From NCBI GenBank assembly GCA_028703305.1, contig JAQVNC010000005.1, forward strand, positions 1 through 46,261: a DNA stretch of 46,261 nt, written 5' to 3'. The translations under genes and the position numbers were made by a program. The notes beneath the pieces were generated by a model that searched no databases, was not told the DNA's origin, and saw only the letters and a list, made by a program, of their open reading frames with translations. The stretch is from Patescibacteria group bacterium (GTDB lineage Bacteria > Patescibacteriota > Patescibacteriia > Patescibacteriales > GWC2-42-12). Positions 5,323 to 14,970 of this stretch are shown here, in pieces; position 1 is the first letter of the stretch; the number at the start of each line of letters is the position of its first letter.

Positions 5323-7686
5323 TTATTTTCCCGCCAGCTTGGAAAAATTACTGTTGCTTATGCCGGCGCCAAGATTACGCATAACATTAAAAGCGTCAGC
5401 CGGACGCGCCAAAAAATATCTTTTGCCGTCGCTGGGGCTCACATACCAGGCTTCTCCCCGGCCTTCGGTTTGCAAAAATATCTTGCCTTTTTGGGAAGCC
5501 GTAAAATTATTGTCATAACCAATTTTTATATTTTTAGCCCAGGGCGCGTAACCGCCGGCGAGCTCCGCCTTATCATTAAAACTATCGCCGTCAGAATCGG
5601 TTTTATTTTTATCCGTGCCAATAGCGGTTTCTAGGGCATCGGGCAAGCCGTCGCCATCGCTATCCGCTCCGCTTAAAGCGCTTAAACCAATGGGAATTTT
5701 GGCTAAATTGGCGTTAGAAATGCCAATCCCCTGGCCTCTAATTACCTGAAAAGCGTCAGCCGGCCGGCCTAAATAGTACACTTTTTTTTCTTTATTGCTT
5801 ACATAATAGGCCTGGCCCTGGCTTTCAACTTTTAACAAAATTTTGCCTTTTAGCTGGCCATATAATTTATCATCATTAACGGTTAGGCTGGCAGCCGAAG
5901 CGGGAGCCGCCGAATTATTAGCTGCCGCGGGCGCGGCTGAACTGGCTGGAGCAGAAGCAGCCGCTTCCCTTATCTCAAAAACCGCCCCAGCGGTTTTAAT
6001 ATTGGTTTTAGCCGTGCTGGTTGAACTTAAAAAATAATCATACAGGCCGACTGCCAAATCTTTTAGCTCAATTTTATGGTCGACCGTAAAAGCGCCGCTG
6101 CCGGAGTCGCTTAGATTATTAACGCCTTGCTTTTTATAATAGATCCGGGAAGAGGCGGTTAAATTAGTGGTCCAACTAAAAATTGCTGTTTTATTATTAA
6201 CGCTAGCCGACGGCCCGGTGGTAATCGCTAAAACATTGTTAGGCGGCGAAGTAAAAGAAGCTGCCGCGTCTTGTTTTTCCAAAGTGCTATTTTTGGCTGT
6301 GATTTGATAAACATAATCCGCGCCCGGGTTTAAACCGTTAAGGGTAACGCTAAAATTAGAACTGTTGGTCGTAACTTCAACTTTATTAGTGCTGATACTT
6401 TCGTTTTTCAACCCATAATTAACTTTGCCGGTAGTTAAAACATTAGTGCTCCAGCTTAAAATAGCGGTGGTGGAGCTGGCAAAAACTAATTTTTGATTGG
6501 CAAAAGTAAAATCATTAGCTTCGTCAAGGCTATTATAAACCATAACCGGAGTTGAAGTTGAACTGTTGGCCTCGTTTAATTCAACTAAATACTTATTTTT
6601 ATTGACGACAAAATTTATCGCGGCTTGGCCGGCTTTAGTAAAACTGCCGTGAAAAACATAATGAAAAATATCATCAGGCTTTAAGGGCGCGTTTAAATTC
6701 GGCTCGGCGTCAACTACCAAATCGTTGGCGTTAAAACTGGAGTTGGTAATATTATAGCTGATCTCGCTTTTAGCTAAGCCCGCACCATCGGTCAGAGAAG
6801 TTTTGCCGGTATTTTTTACGCCGACAGTAATATCAACCGCCTGGCCGACTACGAGCTTAGCCGGACTGAAGCTTATGGAATTAACTGCCAAGTCGGTTTC
6901 AGCCGCGGTCAGAACGGTAGTGGTGGCATTGGCAATATTATTTGCTAAATCAACTTCTTTTAAATCATCCTTAGGGTCAACGGTAAAACTTAATCTTTTA
7001 TCGCCATTGCTGGAAAAATTGCCTTCATATTCATAGTAAAGATAACCGCCGCTGTTAATTAGATGGTTAAGCGACGGCGTTGTACTTGAAGCTTTAGTAA
7101 TTGTAAAATCAGTAAAATCTTTTATAAAATCCAGGCCGGAGCTGGTATAAAGATTGTAGCTGCTATTGTTTTTTACTTTAACTCTTAAAAGGCAATTTTG
7201 TTTGATAGTTGGCTTAACCGGAGTTGTGGTTATGCTTTCAACCGCTAAATCATAACCGACCACATTAACTTTTAATGAGGTTGAATTATTATTAGCATTG
7301 CTTTCGGTTAAATAACCGGCCGGGTCAACTTTAAAAGTCATATCAACCGAGCCGATTTTGGTAACCTTCAAATTGATAGTAAAGGTAATATAATCATTGG
7401 TTTTGATGGCCGCGCCCTGAGCCGGCGAATAGCTGGCCTGGAAACCAGCTGAATTAGCCGCGGACAAGCTGGAATTAAGGGGAAAATCCATAGTAAAACT
7501 GCTACCCAAATTTTTTACTCTGGCCGTAAAAGAGCAAGTCTGGTTGACTTCGCATTTAGCCGAATTCATAATTAAGGACTCGGCTTTTAAATCATAGCTA
7601 TCCTCTGCCTTAACCGGATTTTTAAAGCCGAAAAGAACAATTAAAGCGACTAAACAAAAAATTAAGCAAAAATTTATCTTTTTCAT
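5323..7686 (-). CDS. secreted surface protein: CARDB/Ig-like repeats, Ca-binding DSDGDG repeats, duplicated C-terminal YYLGRPADAF module
   Basis: Signal-like N-terminus; DSDGDGLPDALETAIGTDKNKTDSDGDSFNDKAEL; two copies of GKIxLxxExxGxAxYVS…YxLxRPADAFxVxRxxGxGISNxNxxK. Confidence 0.75.
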   Translation of the reverse strand: MKKINFCLIFCLVALIVLFGFKNPVKAEDSYDLKAESLIMNSAKCEVNQTCSFTARVKNLGSSFTMDFPLNSSLSAANSAGFQASYSPAQGAAIKTNDYITFTINLKVTKIGSVDMTFKVDPAGYLTESNANNNSTSLKVNVVGYDLAVESITTTPVKPTIKQNCLLRVKVKNNSSYNLYTSSGLDFIKDFTDFTITKASSTTPSLNHLINSGGYLYYEYEGNFSSNGDKRLSFTVDPKDDLKEVDLANNIANATTTVLTAAETDLAVNSISFSPAKLVVGQAVDITVGVKNTGKTSLTDGAGLAKSEISYNITNSSFNANDLVVDAEPNLNAPLKPDDIFHYVFHGSFTKAGQAAINFVVNKNKYLVELNEANSSTSTPVMVYNSLDEANDFTFANQKLVFASSTTAILSWSTNVLTTGKVNYGLKNESISTNKVEVTTNSSNFSVTLNGLNPGADYVYQITAKNSTLEKQDAAASFTSPPNNVLAITTGPSASVNNKTAIFSWTTNLTASSRIYYKKQGVNNLSDSGSGAFTVDHKIELKDLAVGLYDYFLSSTSTAKTNIKTAGAVFEIREAAASAPASSAAPAAANNSAAPASAASLTVNDDKLYGQLKGKILLKVESQGQAYYVSNKEKKVYYLGRPADAFQVIRGQGIGISNANLAKIPIGLSALSGADSDGDGLPDALETAIGTDKNKTDSDGDSFNDKAELAGGYAPWAKNIKIGYDNNFTASQKGKIFLQTEGRGEAWYVSPSDGKRYFLARPADAFNVMRNLGAGISNSNFSKLAGK

Positions 7687-7702
7687 AATTTTAATTTATT
7701 AT

Positions 7703-9247
7703 CTATATTTTACCATTTAGCTCCTCTTTTAACAATTTTGACCGCTGTAATTTTACGGCTATAAAAACGGCAGCAGCGTAATAAACAATTACCCAGCCGT
7801 TCCATAAATAATTTATTTCCATATAGCCATAAGGAATTTTTGCCAGATATTTAACCGCCGTTAAAATATACTTGGTTAAAATTAAGCTGGGCAGAAAAAA
7901 TAAAAACGACAAAGCGGGTAAAACCGCGCTTAGCGGCAAAGCGATTAAAATCAAAACCGTTAAAATCGGCAAAACCCATAAGACGGCCAAATTCGCTAAG
8001 GGCGCGATTAAAGAAATTTGCGAAAAATTATAAGCTAAAACCGGCAAAGTAAAAACTTGGGCGGCCAGGGTAATAAGCAGAGCGTCGCTTATGCCTTTTA
8101 ATTTCGGCAGTTGAAGCTTGCCCCAAAGCGCTTCCAGAATCGGATAAACATAAACCAGGCCGGCAATGGCCAGAAAAGATAATTGAAAGCCAACATCGTC
8201 GCGCAAAAGTTTCGGATTGATTAAAAGCATTATAAACGCGGTTAAAACCAGCGCGTTGGTAATTTTATTAAGCCGGCCGAGCTTTAAAGCCCATAGCACT
8301 AAAAAGCCCATCAGTCCGGCGCGCATAGCTGAAGCCGGCAAACCGACCAGCACAATATAAGCGGCTAAAAAAATTACGGCCGCGTAAAAAGCTCGGCCTC
8401 GGCTTAAGCCTAAGGCCAAAAGCACGGCCATAACAATAACCGCTAAAATACTGACATTAAAGCCGGACACCGCCATAATGTGAGTTAACCCGACTTTCTG
8501 AAAATCATCGCGGATAGTTTGCTCCAAGCCTTTTTGCCCGCCAAAAACAATCGGCCGGGCCAAGCTTGACTCCGGCTCGCTTAATCCCATATCAATCAAG
8601 CCGGATAATTTAGCTTTAAAAGAAAAAATTTTTTTATACAGCAGATTGCCGCCGCCGGCGCCGATAATTTTTATTTTGGGATAATAGCAAACCGAATAAA
8701 TATCATACCGCGCCAGATAACGGTCATAGGCAAAACCTTTAAATTCTTCCGGCCGCTCTAACTCGCAGCTTAGCTCCACTTCGTCGCCATATTTATATTC
8801 CGGATATAAGCCGGTGGTAACTAAAATTTTTCCGGAAATCTTTTTGCCAGGAAATTTGCTTAACGCCTCTGTTTCAATCTCCAACTTTTGGCTGGACTCC
8901 CTAATATCCGGTTCATTATCTATAAATCCCCGCAAGATTACAGAGCCGCCGTTATAATGCCAAATTTTATCCGGCGCATTTCTAGGTAAGCTAACGCCAT
9001 AGCGCCAAAGGGAAAAAAATAAAATAGACAGCAGCAACAAAAAAACAGGCTTATTGCCCGCCGTTTTTAATTGCCAAAATAAAATAGTCAAAGCTAAAAA
9101 CAAAATGCCCGCGCCGAATAACTCTATATTAAAACGAAAAATTCCTACCGGTAAAAACGAAGCTAAAGCCACGCCAAAAATAAAAACCAAGCAAGCAATT
9201 AAAAAAATTCTAGACTTGGCCAGATTAATGCCTCCTTTAAATAGCAT
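7703..9247 (-). CDS. comEC: ComEC/Rec2 membrane channel protein lacking the MBL domain
   Basis: Polytopic; GLTHIMAVSGFNVSIL competence-domain motif. Confidence 0.85.
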   Translation of the reverse strand: MLFKGGINLAKSRIFLIACLVFIFGVALASFLPVGIFRFNIELFGAGILFLALTILFWQLKTAGNKPVFLLLLSILFFSLWRYGVSLPRNAPDKIWHYNGGSVILRGFIDNEPDIRESSQKLEIETEALSKFPGKKISGKILVTTGLYPEYKYGDEVELSCELERPEEFKGFAYDRYLARYDIYSVCYYPKIKIIGAGGGNLLYKKIFSFKAKLSGLIDMGLSEPESSLARPIVFGGQKGLEQTIRDDFQKVGLTHIMAVSGFNVSILAVIVMAVLLALGLSRGRAFYAAVIFLAAYIVLVGLPASAMRAGLMGFLVLWALKLGRLNKITNALVLTAFIMLLINPKLLRDDVGFQLSFLAIAGLVYVYPILEALWGKLQLPKLKGISDALLITLAAQVFTLPVLAYNFSQISLIAPLANLAVLWVLPILTVLILIALPLSAVLPALSFLFFLPSLILTKYILTAVKYLAKIPYGYMEINYLWNGWVIVYYAAAVFIAVKLQRSKLLKEELNGKI

Positions 9248-9248
9248 A

Positions 9249-10350
9249 TTATTTTTTCACTTTTTGTCGGCGCAAATACGCTTCCATAAATTCATCCAAG
9301 CCGCCATCCAAAACTTTTTGAATATCCGAAGTTTCATAATCGGTACGATGGTCTTTCACCAGCTGGTAAGGCTGCATGACATAAGAGCGGATTTGCTTGC
9401 CCCATTCGGCTTTCTGGGCCGCGCCGCGCAATTTCTTCTCTTGGCTTTGTTTTTTTTCTTCTTCAAGCTTAAATAATTTAGCTTTTAAAATCTTTAAAGC
9501 CGTTTCCCGATTTTGATGCTGGGAGCGCTGGGTTTGGCAGGAAACGATTAAGCCGGTCGGCAGATGCGTAATCCGAACGGCGGTTTCCACTTTATTAACA
9601 TTCTGTCCGCCGGCGCCCGAAGAGCGAAAAGTATCTATTTTTAAATCGCTGTCTTTTATTTCAATGTCTTCGGTTTCCGGCAATTCCGGTATAACTTCCA
9701 CTAAGGCAAACGAAGTATGGCGCATCTTTTCAGCGTCAAACGGCGAAATGCGGACTAAGCGGTGCACGCCGGATTCGCTTTTTAAATAGCCATAAACCCA
9801 GCTGCCGATAATACGATAACTGGCGCTTTTAATGCCGGCTTCGTTGCCTATTTGCCTGTCCACTAATTCGGCTTGCCAACCCTTTTTTTCAACAAAGCGC
9901 AAAAACATGCGCTCTAAAATTTGCGCCCAATCCTGCGCGTCCACTCCGCCCGTACCGGCATGAAGGGAAATAATGGCATTGCTTCTGTCGTATTTTCCGG
10001 AAAACAAAACAAAAAACTCAAGCTCTTCATATGAGCGCTTGAGTTCGCCATATTTTTTTTCCGCTTCATCGGCAACGCTAAAATCTTTTTCTTTAATCGC
10101 TTCGGCCACATATTGCTCTAAATCAATAATTTCTTTTTTTAAATTTTCCCATTTTATAATTTCCGATTCATATTCTTCGGCCTGCTTGCTTAAAATTACC
10201 GCCCGCGCCTGATCTTGCCAAAAATTCGGTTTGGACATTTCCGCTTTTAACTCATTAATTTTTTCTTTCTGCCGATCCAGGTCAAAGCAACCTCCAGGTA
10301 TCCAGGAGTCGTTCTCTTAAAATTTCCAAATTTTTTAACAGGTTTTCCAT
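9249..10350 (-). CDS. prfB: peptide chain release factor 2 with programmed +1 frameshift
   Basis: [16 protein letters not shown] motif; 0-frame [22 protein letters not shown] then UGA (10282-10284) in GGAGGTTGCTTTGAC; +1 frame continues [22 protein letters not shown]. Confidence 0.93.
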
Positions 10351-10370
10351 ATTATAAAATAAATTTTTTT

Positions 10371-10400
10371 ACCCGCCGAAGCTTTAGCGCAGGCGGGCCA
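10371..10400. repeat. intergenic palindrome CCCGCCgaagctttagcgcaGGCGGG
   Basis: Inverted repeat read directly. Confidence 0.6.
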
Positions 10401-10488
10401 TATTTATATCTTAGCTTTTAAAAGCCTAAAAATCAAGCCAATAAAAAAAGCCGCGGTCACCATAAAGACGTCCTTCAGCCGAAGTATA

Positions 10489-10821
10489 CTACTGATTTAA
10501 TAACTGCTTAGCTTGCGATGGCAAATTATTTAAATCAACATTATCCATATCAAAATTACCAGCGTCGCCTTTTAATAAACTTTCCAGCGGGTTGCCGCCA
10601 TCCCCGCTTCCCAGAACATCTTTATACTGATCAAACACGCCTTTCAAAAGAGGCGGCAGATAAATTATGCCAATGACAATCGGCACGACAATTATTAAAA
10701 TTTTTAAAACGCCGAAAATCTGCGCCCAAAAAACATAACTTTTTATATACTTAGTCTGCTTATAAATTTCTTGGCTATACTCCAAGTTTTTTTCAAGCAT
10801 TTTTTTTATTTCTTCATCCAT
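10489..10821 (-). CDS. hypothetical single-TM protein
   Basis: Central hydrophobic segment ILIIVVPIVIGIIYLPPLL. Confidence 0.6.
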   Translation of the reverse strand: MDEEIKKMLEKNLEYSQEIYKQTKYIKSYVFWAQIFGVLKILIIVVPIVIGIIYLPPLLKGVFDQYKDVLGSGDGGNPLESLLKGDAGNFDMDNVDLNNLPSQAKQLLNQ

Positions 10822-10847
10822 AGAAATGGGAGATTATTAAAATTATT

Positions 10848-11801
10848 TTATTCGTACCATCTTACAATAACTTGGCCATTGCCGCCGGCTCCACCGGCGC
10901 CACCCTGGCTGGCAACTCCACCGGCGCCTCCGGTTCCTACCGTAACCGTAACATCGCCGCTCACGGCAACCGGATAATCTTCATAACATACGCCACCACC
11001 GGCTCCGCCTCCTCCAGCGCCGCCGCTAGCGCCGCCGCTATACCAAAGCCCGCCGCCACCGCCGCCACCGGCAGCAATACCACCGCTACCGCCAGGAATC
11101 CAACTATCATAGTAATATACTGAATTACTGCCATTGCCACCCTTACCAAAGATACTGCCACCGCCACCACCGCCACCACCGCCATAAGCGGCATATGTAT
11201 AATTTTTACCAGCGCTGCCGCCGGCTCCGGCGCCTGGTTGAGCATTTATGAACACAGGGGGCGTGGCATTGTTGGCAAAGCCTCCGTTGCCGCCAGGAGC
11301 GCCACCGCCGCCGCCTAGCCCATAAGGAAAACCGTGATTTGTACCTCCACCCATACCGCCGCCGCCGCCAACCGCTGTTAAAGACCCAAAAGAAGAATTG
11401 CCTCCGGTAGCGCCATTAGGCCCAAGTCCGCTGGTGTAAGTGCCGGCACCGCCGCCGCCGCCGGCTCCGCACATTGTTATAAAAACAAGATCAACGCCAT
11501 CGGGTTTAGTCCAAGTCCCGGAAGAAGTAAAAATTTGGGCTTGCGGAGTAAGACCCCCGCCCCCTAAACCATTAACCGCGGTTAAAATATCTTCAGTATT
11601 TAAGCTTATATCGCTTGACGGGCCGATTAAGGTATTGATAAATGTCTTTAACAGTCCGGTATCGGTGGCCGGCGAGCCGGTCGGAGCGGCCGTCGGGCCG
11701 GTTATGGCTAGAGCCAGATAAACGCCGCCGACCAAGCCGACGGCGATTAAAAAACCGGTTAATAGTTTAAAAGAGATGAGTTTTAGAATTTTTTTTAACA
11801 T
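10848..11801 (-). CDS. secreted glycine-rich protein
   Basis: N-terminal TM/signal; FTSSGTWTKPDGVDLVFITMCGAGGGGGAG followed by long Gly-rich tract. Confidence 0.75.
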   Translation of the reverse strand: MLKKILKLISFKLLTGFLIAVGLVGGVYLALAITGPTAAPTGSPATDTGLLKTFINTLIGPSSDISLNTEDILTAVNGLGGGGLTPQAQIFTSSGTWTKPDGVDLVFITMCGAGGGGGAGTYTSGLGPNGATGGNSSFGSLTAVGGGGGMGGGTNHGFPYGLGGGGGAPGGNGGFANNATPPVFINAQPGAGAGGSAGKNYTYAAYGGGGGGGGGSIFGKGGNGSNSVYYYDSWIPGGSGGIAAGGGGGGGLWYSGGASGGAGGGGAGGGVCYEDYPVAVSGDVTVTVGTGGAGGVASQGGAGGAGGNGQVIVRWYE

Positions 11802-11885
11802 AGGGCTGTATTAAAATTTTAAAATTATTAATTTTTAAATTTAAATTTCCATTTTACATTTTAAAATTTAATTTTTTATTTTTTG

Positions 11886-12620
11886 TCATCTTACTTCGCA
11901 CTTTTTAACATATTGCTTTCCGGCCTCCGCCAGCTCATTCATTTGCCGGGAATTATACGGCACCTTGCCTTTCAAATCTTGGTTCACCAAATCATCGTTG
12001 CTTTTAAAATTTTGCAGATACCAGGCACGCGCGCTTTTGATTATTTTGCCCATTTTTAAAATATCATCTTTGTTTAAAAGCCCGGGCACTACCGTAGTCC
12101 TAAATTCATAAGGCAGGCCGCTTTGCATTATTATTTTAACACTTTTATTGATTTTATCAAAATCCACTCCCGACTCGGTCACTAAGTCATATTTAGCCGC
12201 CGGCGCTTTTAAATCCATGGCGATATAATCAATTAATTTTTCTTTAATCAGCTTTTCCAATATTTCCGGGTAACTGCCATTAGTATCCAATTTTACTAAA
12301 AAACCCAATTTTTTTATTTTACTGATAAACTCCGATAAATCTTTTTGCAAGCATGGTTCGCCGCCGGTAATAACGACGGCGTCCAATTTACCGGCTCTAG
12401 CCTTTAAAAAAACAAAAAGGTCATCCTCTTTAATTTTGGGATGATCTTTTTGTTGCCCGGTTGCCCGGGCATATTTTGACTTGCCGACCTCGGTGGGCCA
12501 GACAAGCATAGGGTTGTAGCAAAATTGGCAGCGAAAATTACAGCCTTGGGTAAAAACAATAGCGCTGATTTTCTCCGGGTAATCCAATAAACTAAATTTT
12601 TGCAAGCCGCCAATTAACAT
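11886..12620 (-). CDS. nrdG: anaerobic ribonucleotide reductase activating protein (radical SAM)
   Basis: CNFRCQFCYNP CxxxCxxC; VVITGGEPCLQ; adjacent to nrdD. Confidence 0.85.
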   Translation of the reverse strand: MLIGGLQKFSLLDYPEKISAIVFTQGCNFRCQFCYNPMLVWPTEVGKSKYARATGQQKDHPKIKEDDLFVFLKARAGKLDAVVITGGEPCLQKDLSEFISKIKKLGFLVKLDTNGSYPEILEKLIKEKLIDYIAMDLKAPAAKYDLVTESGVDFDKINKSVKIIMQSGLPYEFRTTVVPGLLNKDDILKMGKIIKSARAWYLQNFKSNDDLVNQDLKGKVPYNSRQMNELAEAGKQYVKKCEVR

Positions 12621-12709
12621 AAGACGATTGGAATTATTGAGATTTTTAGGATTATCGGGAAATGGCTATCCCCAACATCCCAAATATCAAAGACCTCCCA
12701 ATAATCTTA

Positions 12710-12850
12710 TTATTCTTTATTTACTTTAAAAGTCTTGCGGTTGAAATATTCCGCTTGCTTGCCGTCATTCCACTGCTGAACCGGCCTTAAATATCCAGTT
12801 ACCCTTGAGTAGACTTCACAGGCGGTTCTTTTGGCTTCAATTGGACTCAT
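12710..12850 (-). CDS. separately encoded NrdD C-terminal glycyl-radical domain (46 aa)
   Basis: Manual translation MSPIEAKRTACEVYSRVTGYLRPVQQWNDGKQAEYFNRKTFKVNKE*; SD AAAGGAG before ATG; RVTGYLRP matches class III RNR glycyl-radical motif. Confidence 0.85.
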   Translation of the reverse strand: MSPIEAKRTACEVYSRVTGYLRPVQQWNDGKQAEYFNRKTFKVNKE

Positions 12851-12896
12851 ATGGTTTCTCCTTTATCTAGCTTTAAACAAACTAGATTTTTATTTT

Positions 12897-14966
12897 TTAA
12901 ATTAAAATTTGTTCAACTTCTTTTTCAACTTCTTCTTTAGCCAGATAGCCTATTTCCTCGTCGCACTTCGGGCAAAAAAAGTGTTCGCCCGCCAGATAGC
13001 CGTGCTTGGGGCAAACCGAAAAAGTCGGCGTGATGGTAAAGTAAGGCATGTGGTATTTATTAACTATTTTTTTAACCAAGCTTTTAACCGATTCGGCGCT
13101 GGGCAGAGCTTCACCGATAAAACCGTGCAGAACCGTACCGCCGGTATATTTAACTTGGATGTCATCCTGTAAATCCATGGCTTCAAACAGATCGGCGGTA
13201 TAATTTACCGGCAGCTGGCTGGAATTAGTATAATAAGGCGAGGCTTTGCCGGCCTGAAAAGCTTCTTCGTTGGCCACTAAAATATCCTTGTATTTATCTT
13301 TATCAATCCGCGATAAGCGCCTGGTTACGCCTTCGGCCGGCGTAGCTTCAAGGTTATAAAGATGGTTGGTTTTGCCCTGGAAATCCAAAACTTTGTTTCT
13401 CATGTAATCCATAACCTGCAAAGCGAATTCTTTGCCTTCCGGCGTGGCAATGTTTTTTCTGATTGGCGCGTAATTTAATAAAGCTTCGTTCATGCCGATA
13501 ACGCCGATAGTGGAAAAATGATTATTCCAATAGCCGTTAAAGCGCTGTTTAATATTGTTTAAATAATATTTGGCGTAGGGATAAAGGCCTTTATCGGTTA
13601 AATCTTCAAGCACGGTGCGCTTAACTTCCAGGCTTTCCGAGGCAATCTGCATTAAATTATCCAAACGTTCAAAAAATTCTTCTCTGGTTTTTGATAAATA
13701 GCCGACGCGTGGCAAATTAACCGTTACCACGCCGATTGAACCGGTTAGCGGGTTGGCCGCGAATAAGCCGCCGCCGCGCTTCCTTAATTCCCGATTATCC
13801 AGGCGCAAACGGCAGCACATTGAGCGCGCGTCGTCCGGATTCATGTCGCTGTTAACAAAATTGGAAAAATAAGGAATGCCGTATTTAGCCGTCATTTCAA
13901 AAACTTTAGTAGCTACCGGCGAGTCCCATTTAAAATCGTTAGTAATGTTATAGGTCGGAATCGGGAAAGTGAAAACGCGCCCCTTGGCATCGCCTTCCAT
14001 CATTAATTCGGCAAAAGCCAAATTTATCATATCCATTTCCGGCTGAAATTCTTTATATTTTTCCGGCATAATTTTGCCACCGATAATGACATTTTCCTCG
14101 CCCGTAGTCGCGCCCGGCGTTAAATCCATGGTGATATTGGTAAAAGGCGTTTGAAAACCGACGCGGGTCGGAACGTTAATGTTAAATAAAAATTCCTGGA
14201 GAGCCTGCTTTACGTCTTTATAGCTTAAATTGTCATGCCTGACGAAGGGCGCCAGATAAGTATCAAAGTTGGCGAAAGCTTCGGCACCGGCCACCTCGCC
14301 CTGCAAAGTATAGAAAAAATTAATAATTTGGCCCAAGGCGGTGCGCAAATGCTTGGCTGGTTTGGCTTCAACTTTGCCGGCCACGCCGCCAAAACCGCGG
14401 ATTAAAAGCTCGCGTAAATCCCAGCCGGCGCAATAAGGCGCTAAGAGCTGCAAATCATGCAGATGCAAATCGCCGTTTTTATGGGCTTCTCGGATATTTT
14501 GCGTATAAACTTGGTTCAGCCAATAGCTTGAAGAAATCGCCGAAGCTAAATGGTTATTTAGCCCCTGTAGGCTGTAGCTCATGTTGGAATTTTCTTTAAC
14601 CCGCCAATCGCTTTGTTTTAAATAGCCTTCCATTAATTCGTCCGAATTAATCATGGACTTCATCTCGCGGAGGCGCGCCCGTTGGTCGCGATATAAAATA
14701 TAGGCTTTGGCGGTTTTAATCTGGCGGTTCTTAATTAAAATCTCTTCAACCATGTCCTGCACTTCTTCAACCGCCGGGATGCTGCGGGCGTGGAATTTTT
14801 CATTTATCTGCGCGACCACCTGATCGGCAAACTTTTGCGCCAAAAACTGATCCGGTTTGTTAACGGCTTCGGTGGCTTTATAAATCGCGCTGACCAGCTT
14901 AGCCTTGTCAAAAGGCGCGATTTCGCCGGAACGTTTTAAAATTTGGATAATGGGGATTTCTTGCAT
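12897..14966 (-). CDS. nrdD: anaerobic ribonucleoside-triphosphate reductase catalytic part (ATP cone, core, Zn site)
   Basis: N-terminal ATP cone; C-terminal CPKHGYLAGEHFFCPKCDEEIGYL Zn site; ends EVEQILI without a glycyl-radical motif; start refined to MQEIPIIQIL. Confidence 0.9.
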   Translation of the reverse strand: MQEIPIIQILKRSGEIAPFDKAKLVSAIYKATEAVNKPDQFLAQKFADQVVAQINEKFHARSIPAVEEVQDMVEEILIKNRQIKTAKAYILYRDQRARLREMKSMINSDELMEGYLKQSDWRVKENSNMSYSLQGLNNHLASAISSSYWLNQVYTQNIREAHKNGDLHLHDLQLLAPYCAGWDLRELLIRGFGGVAGKVEAKPAKHLRTALGQIINFFYTLQGEVAGAEAFANFDTYLAPFVRHDNLSYKDVKQALQEFLFNINVPTRVGFQTPFTNITMDLTPGATTGEENVIIGGKIMPEKYKEFQPEMDMINLAFAELMMEGDAKGRVFTFPIPTYNITNDFKWDSPVATKVFEMTAKYGIPYFSNFVNSDMNPDDARSMCCRLRLDNRELRKRGGGLFAANPLTGSIGVVTVNLPRVGYLSKTREEFFERLDNLMQIASESLEVKRTVLEDLTDKGLYPYAKYYLNNIKQRFNGYWNNHFSTIGVIGMNEALLNYAPIRKNIATPEGKEFALQVMDYMRNKVLDFQGKTNHLYNLEATPAEGVTRRLSRIDKDKYKDILVANEEAFQAGKASPYYTNSSQLPVNYTADLFEAMDLQDDIQVKYTGGTVLHGFIGEALPSAESVKSLVKKIVNKYHMPYFTITPTFSVCPKHGYLAGEHFFCPKCDEEIGYLAKEEVEKEVEQILI

Positions 14967-14970
14967 AGGA

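Noticed and set aside
10230-10300. In-frame UGA in prfB as evidence of UGA recoding
   Set aside because: The context is the standard RF2 +1 frameshift site, and an RF2 gene itself argues UGA is a stop
10872-11245. Gly/Ala/Thr-rich ORFs on other frames of the glycine-rich gene
   Set aside because: Artefact of GGC/GCC-rich repeats; only the 10848-11801 frame has a signal sequence and coherent domain
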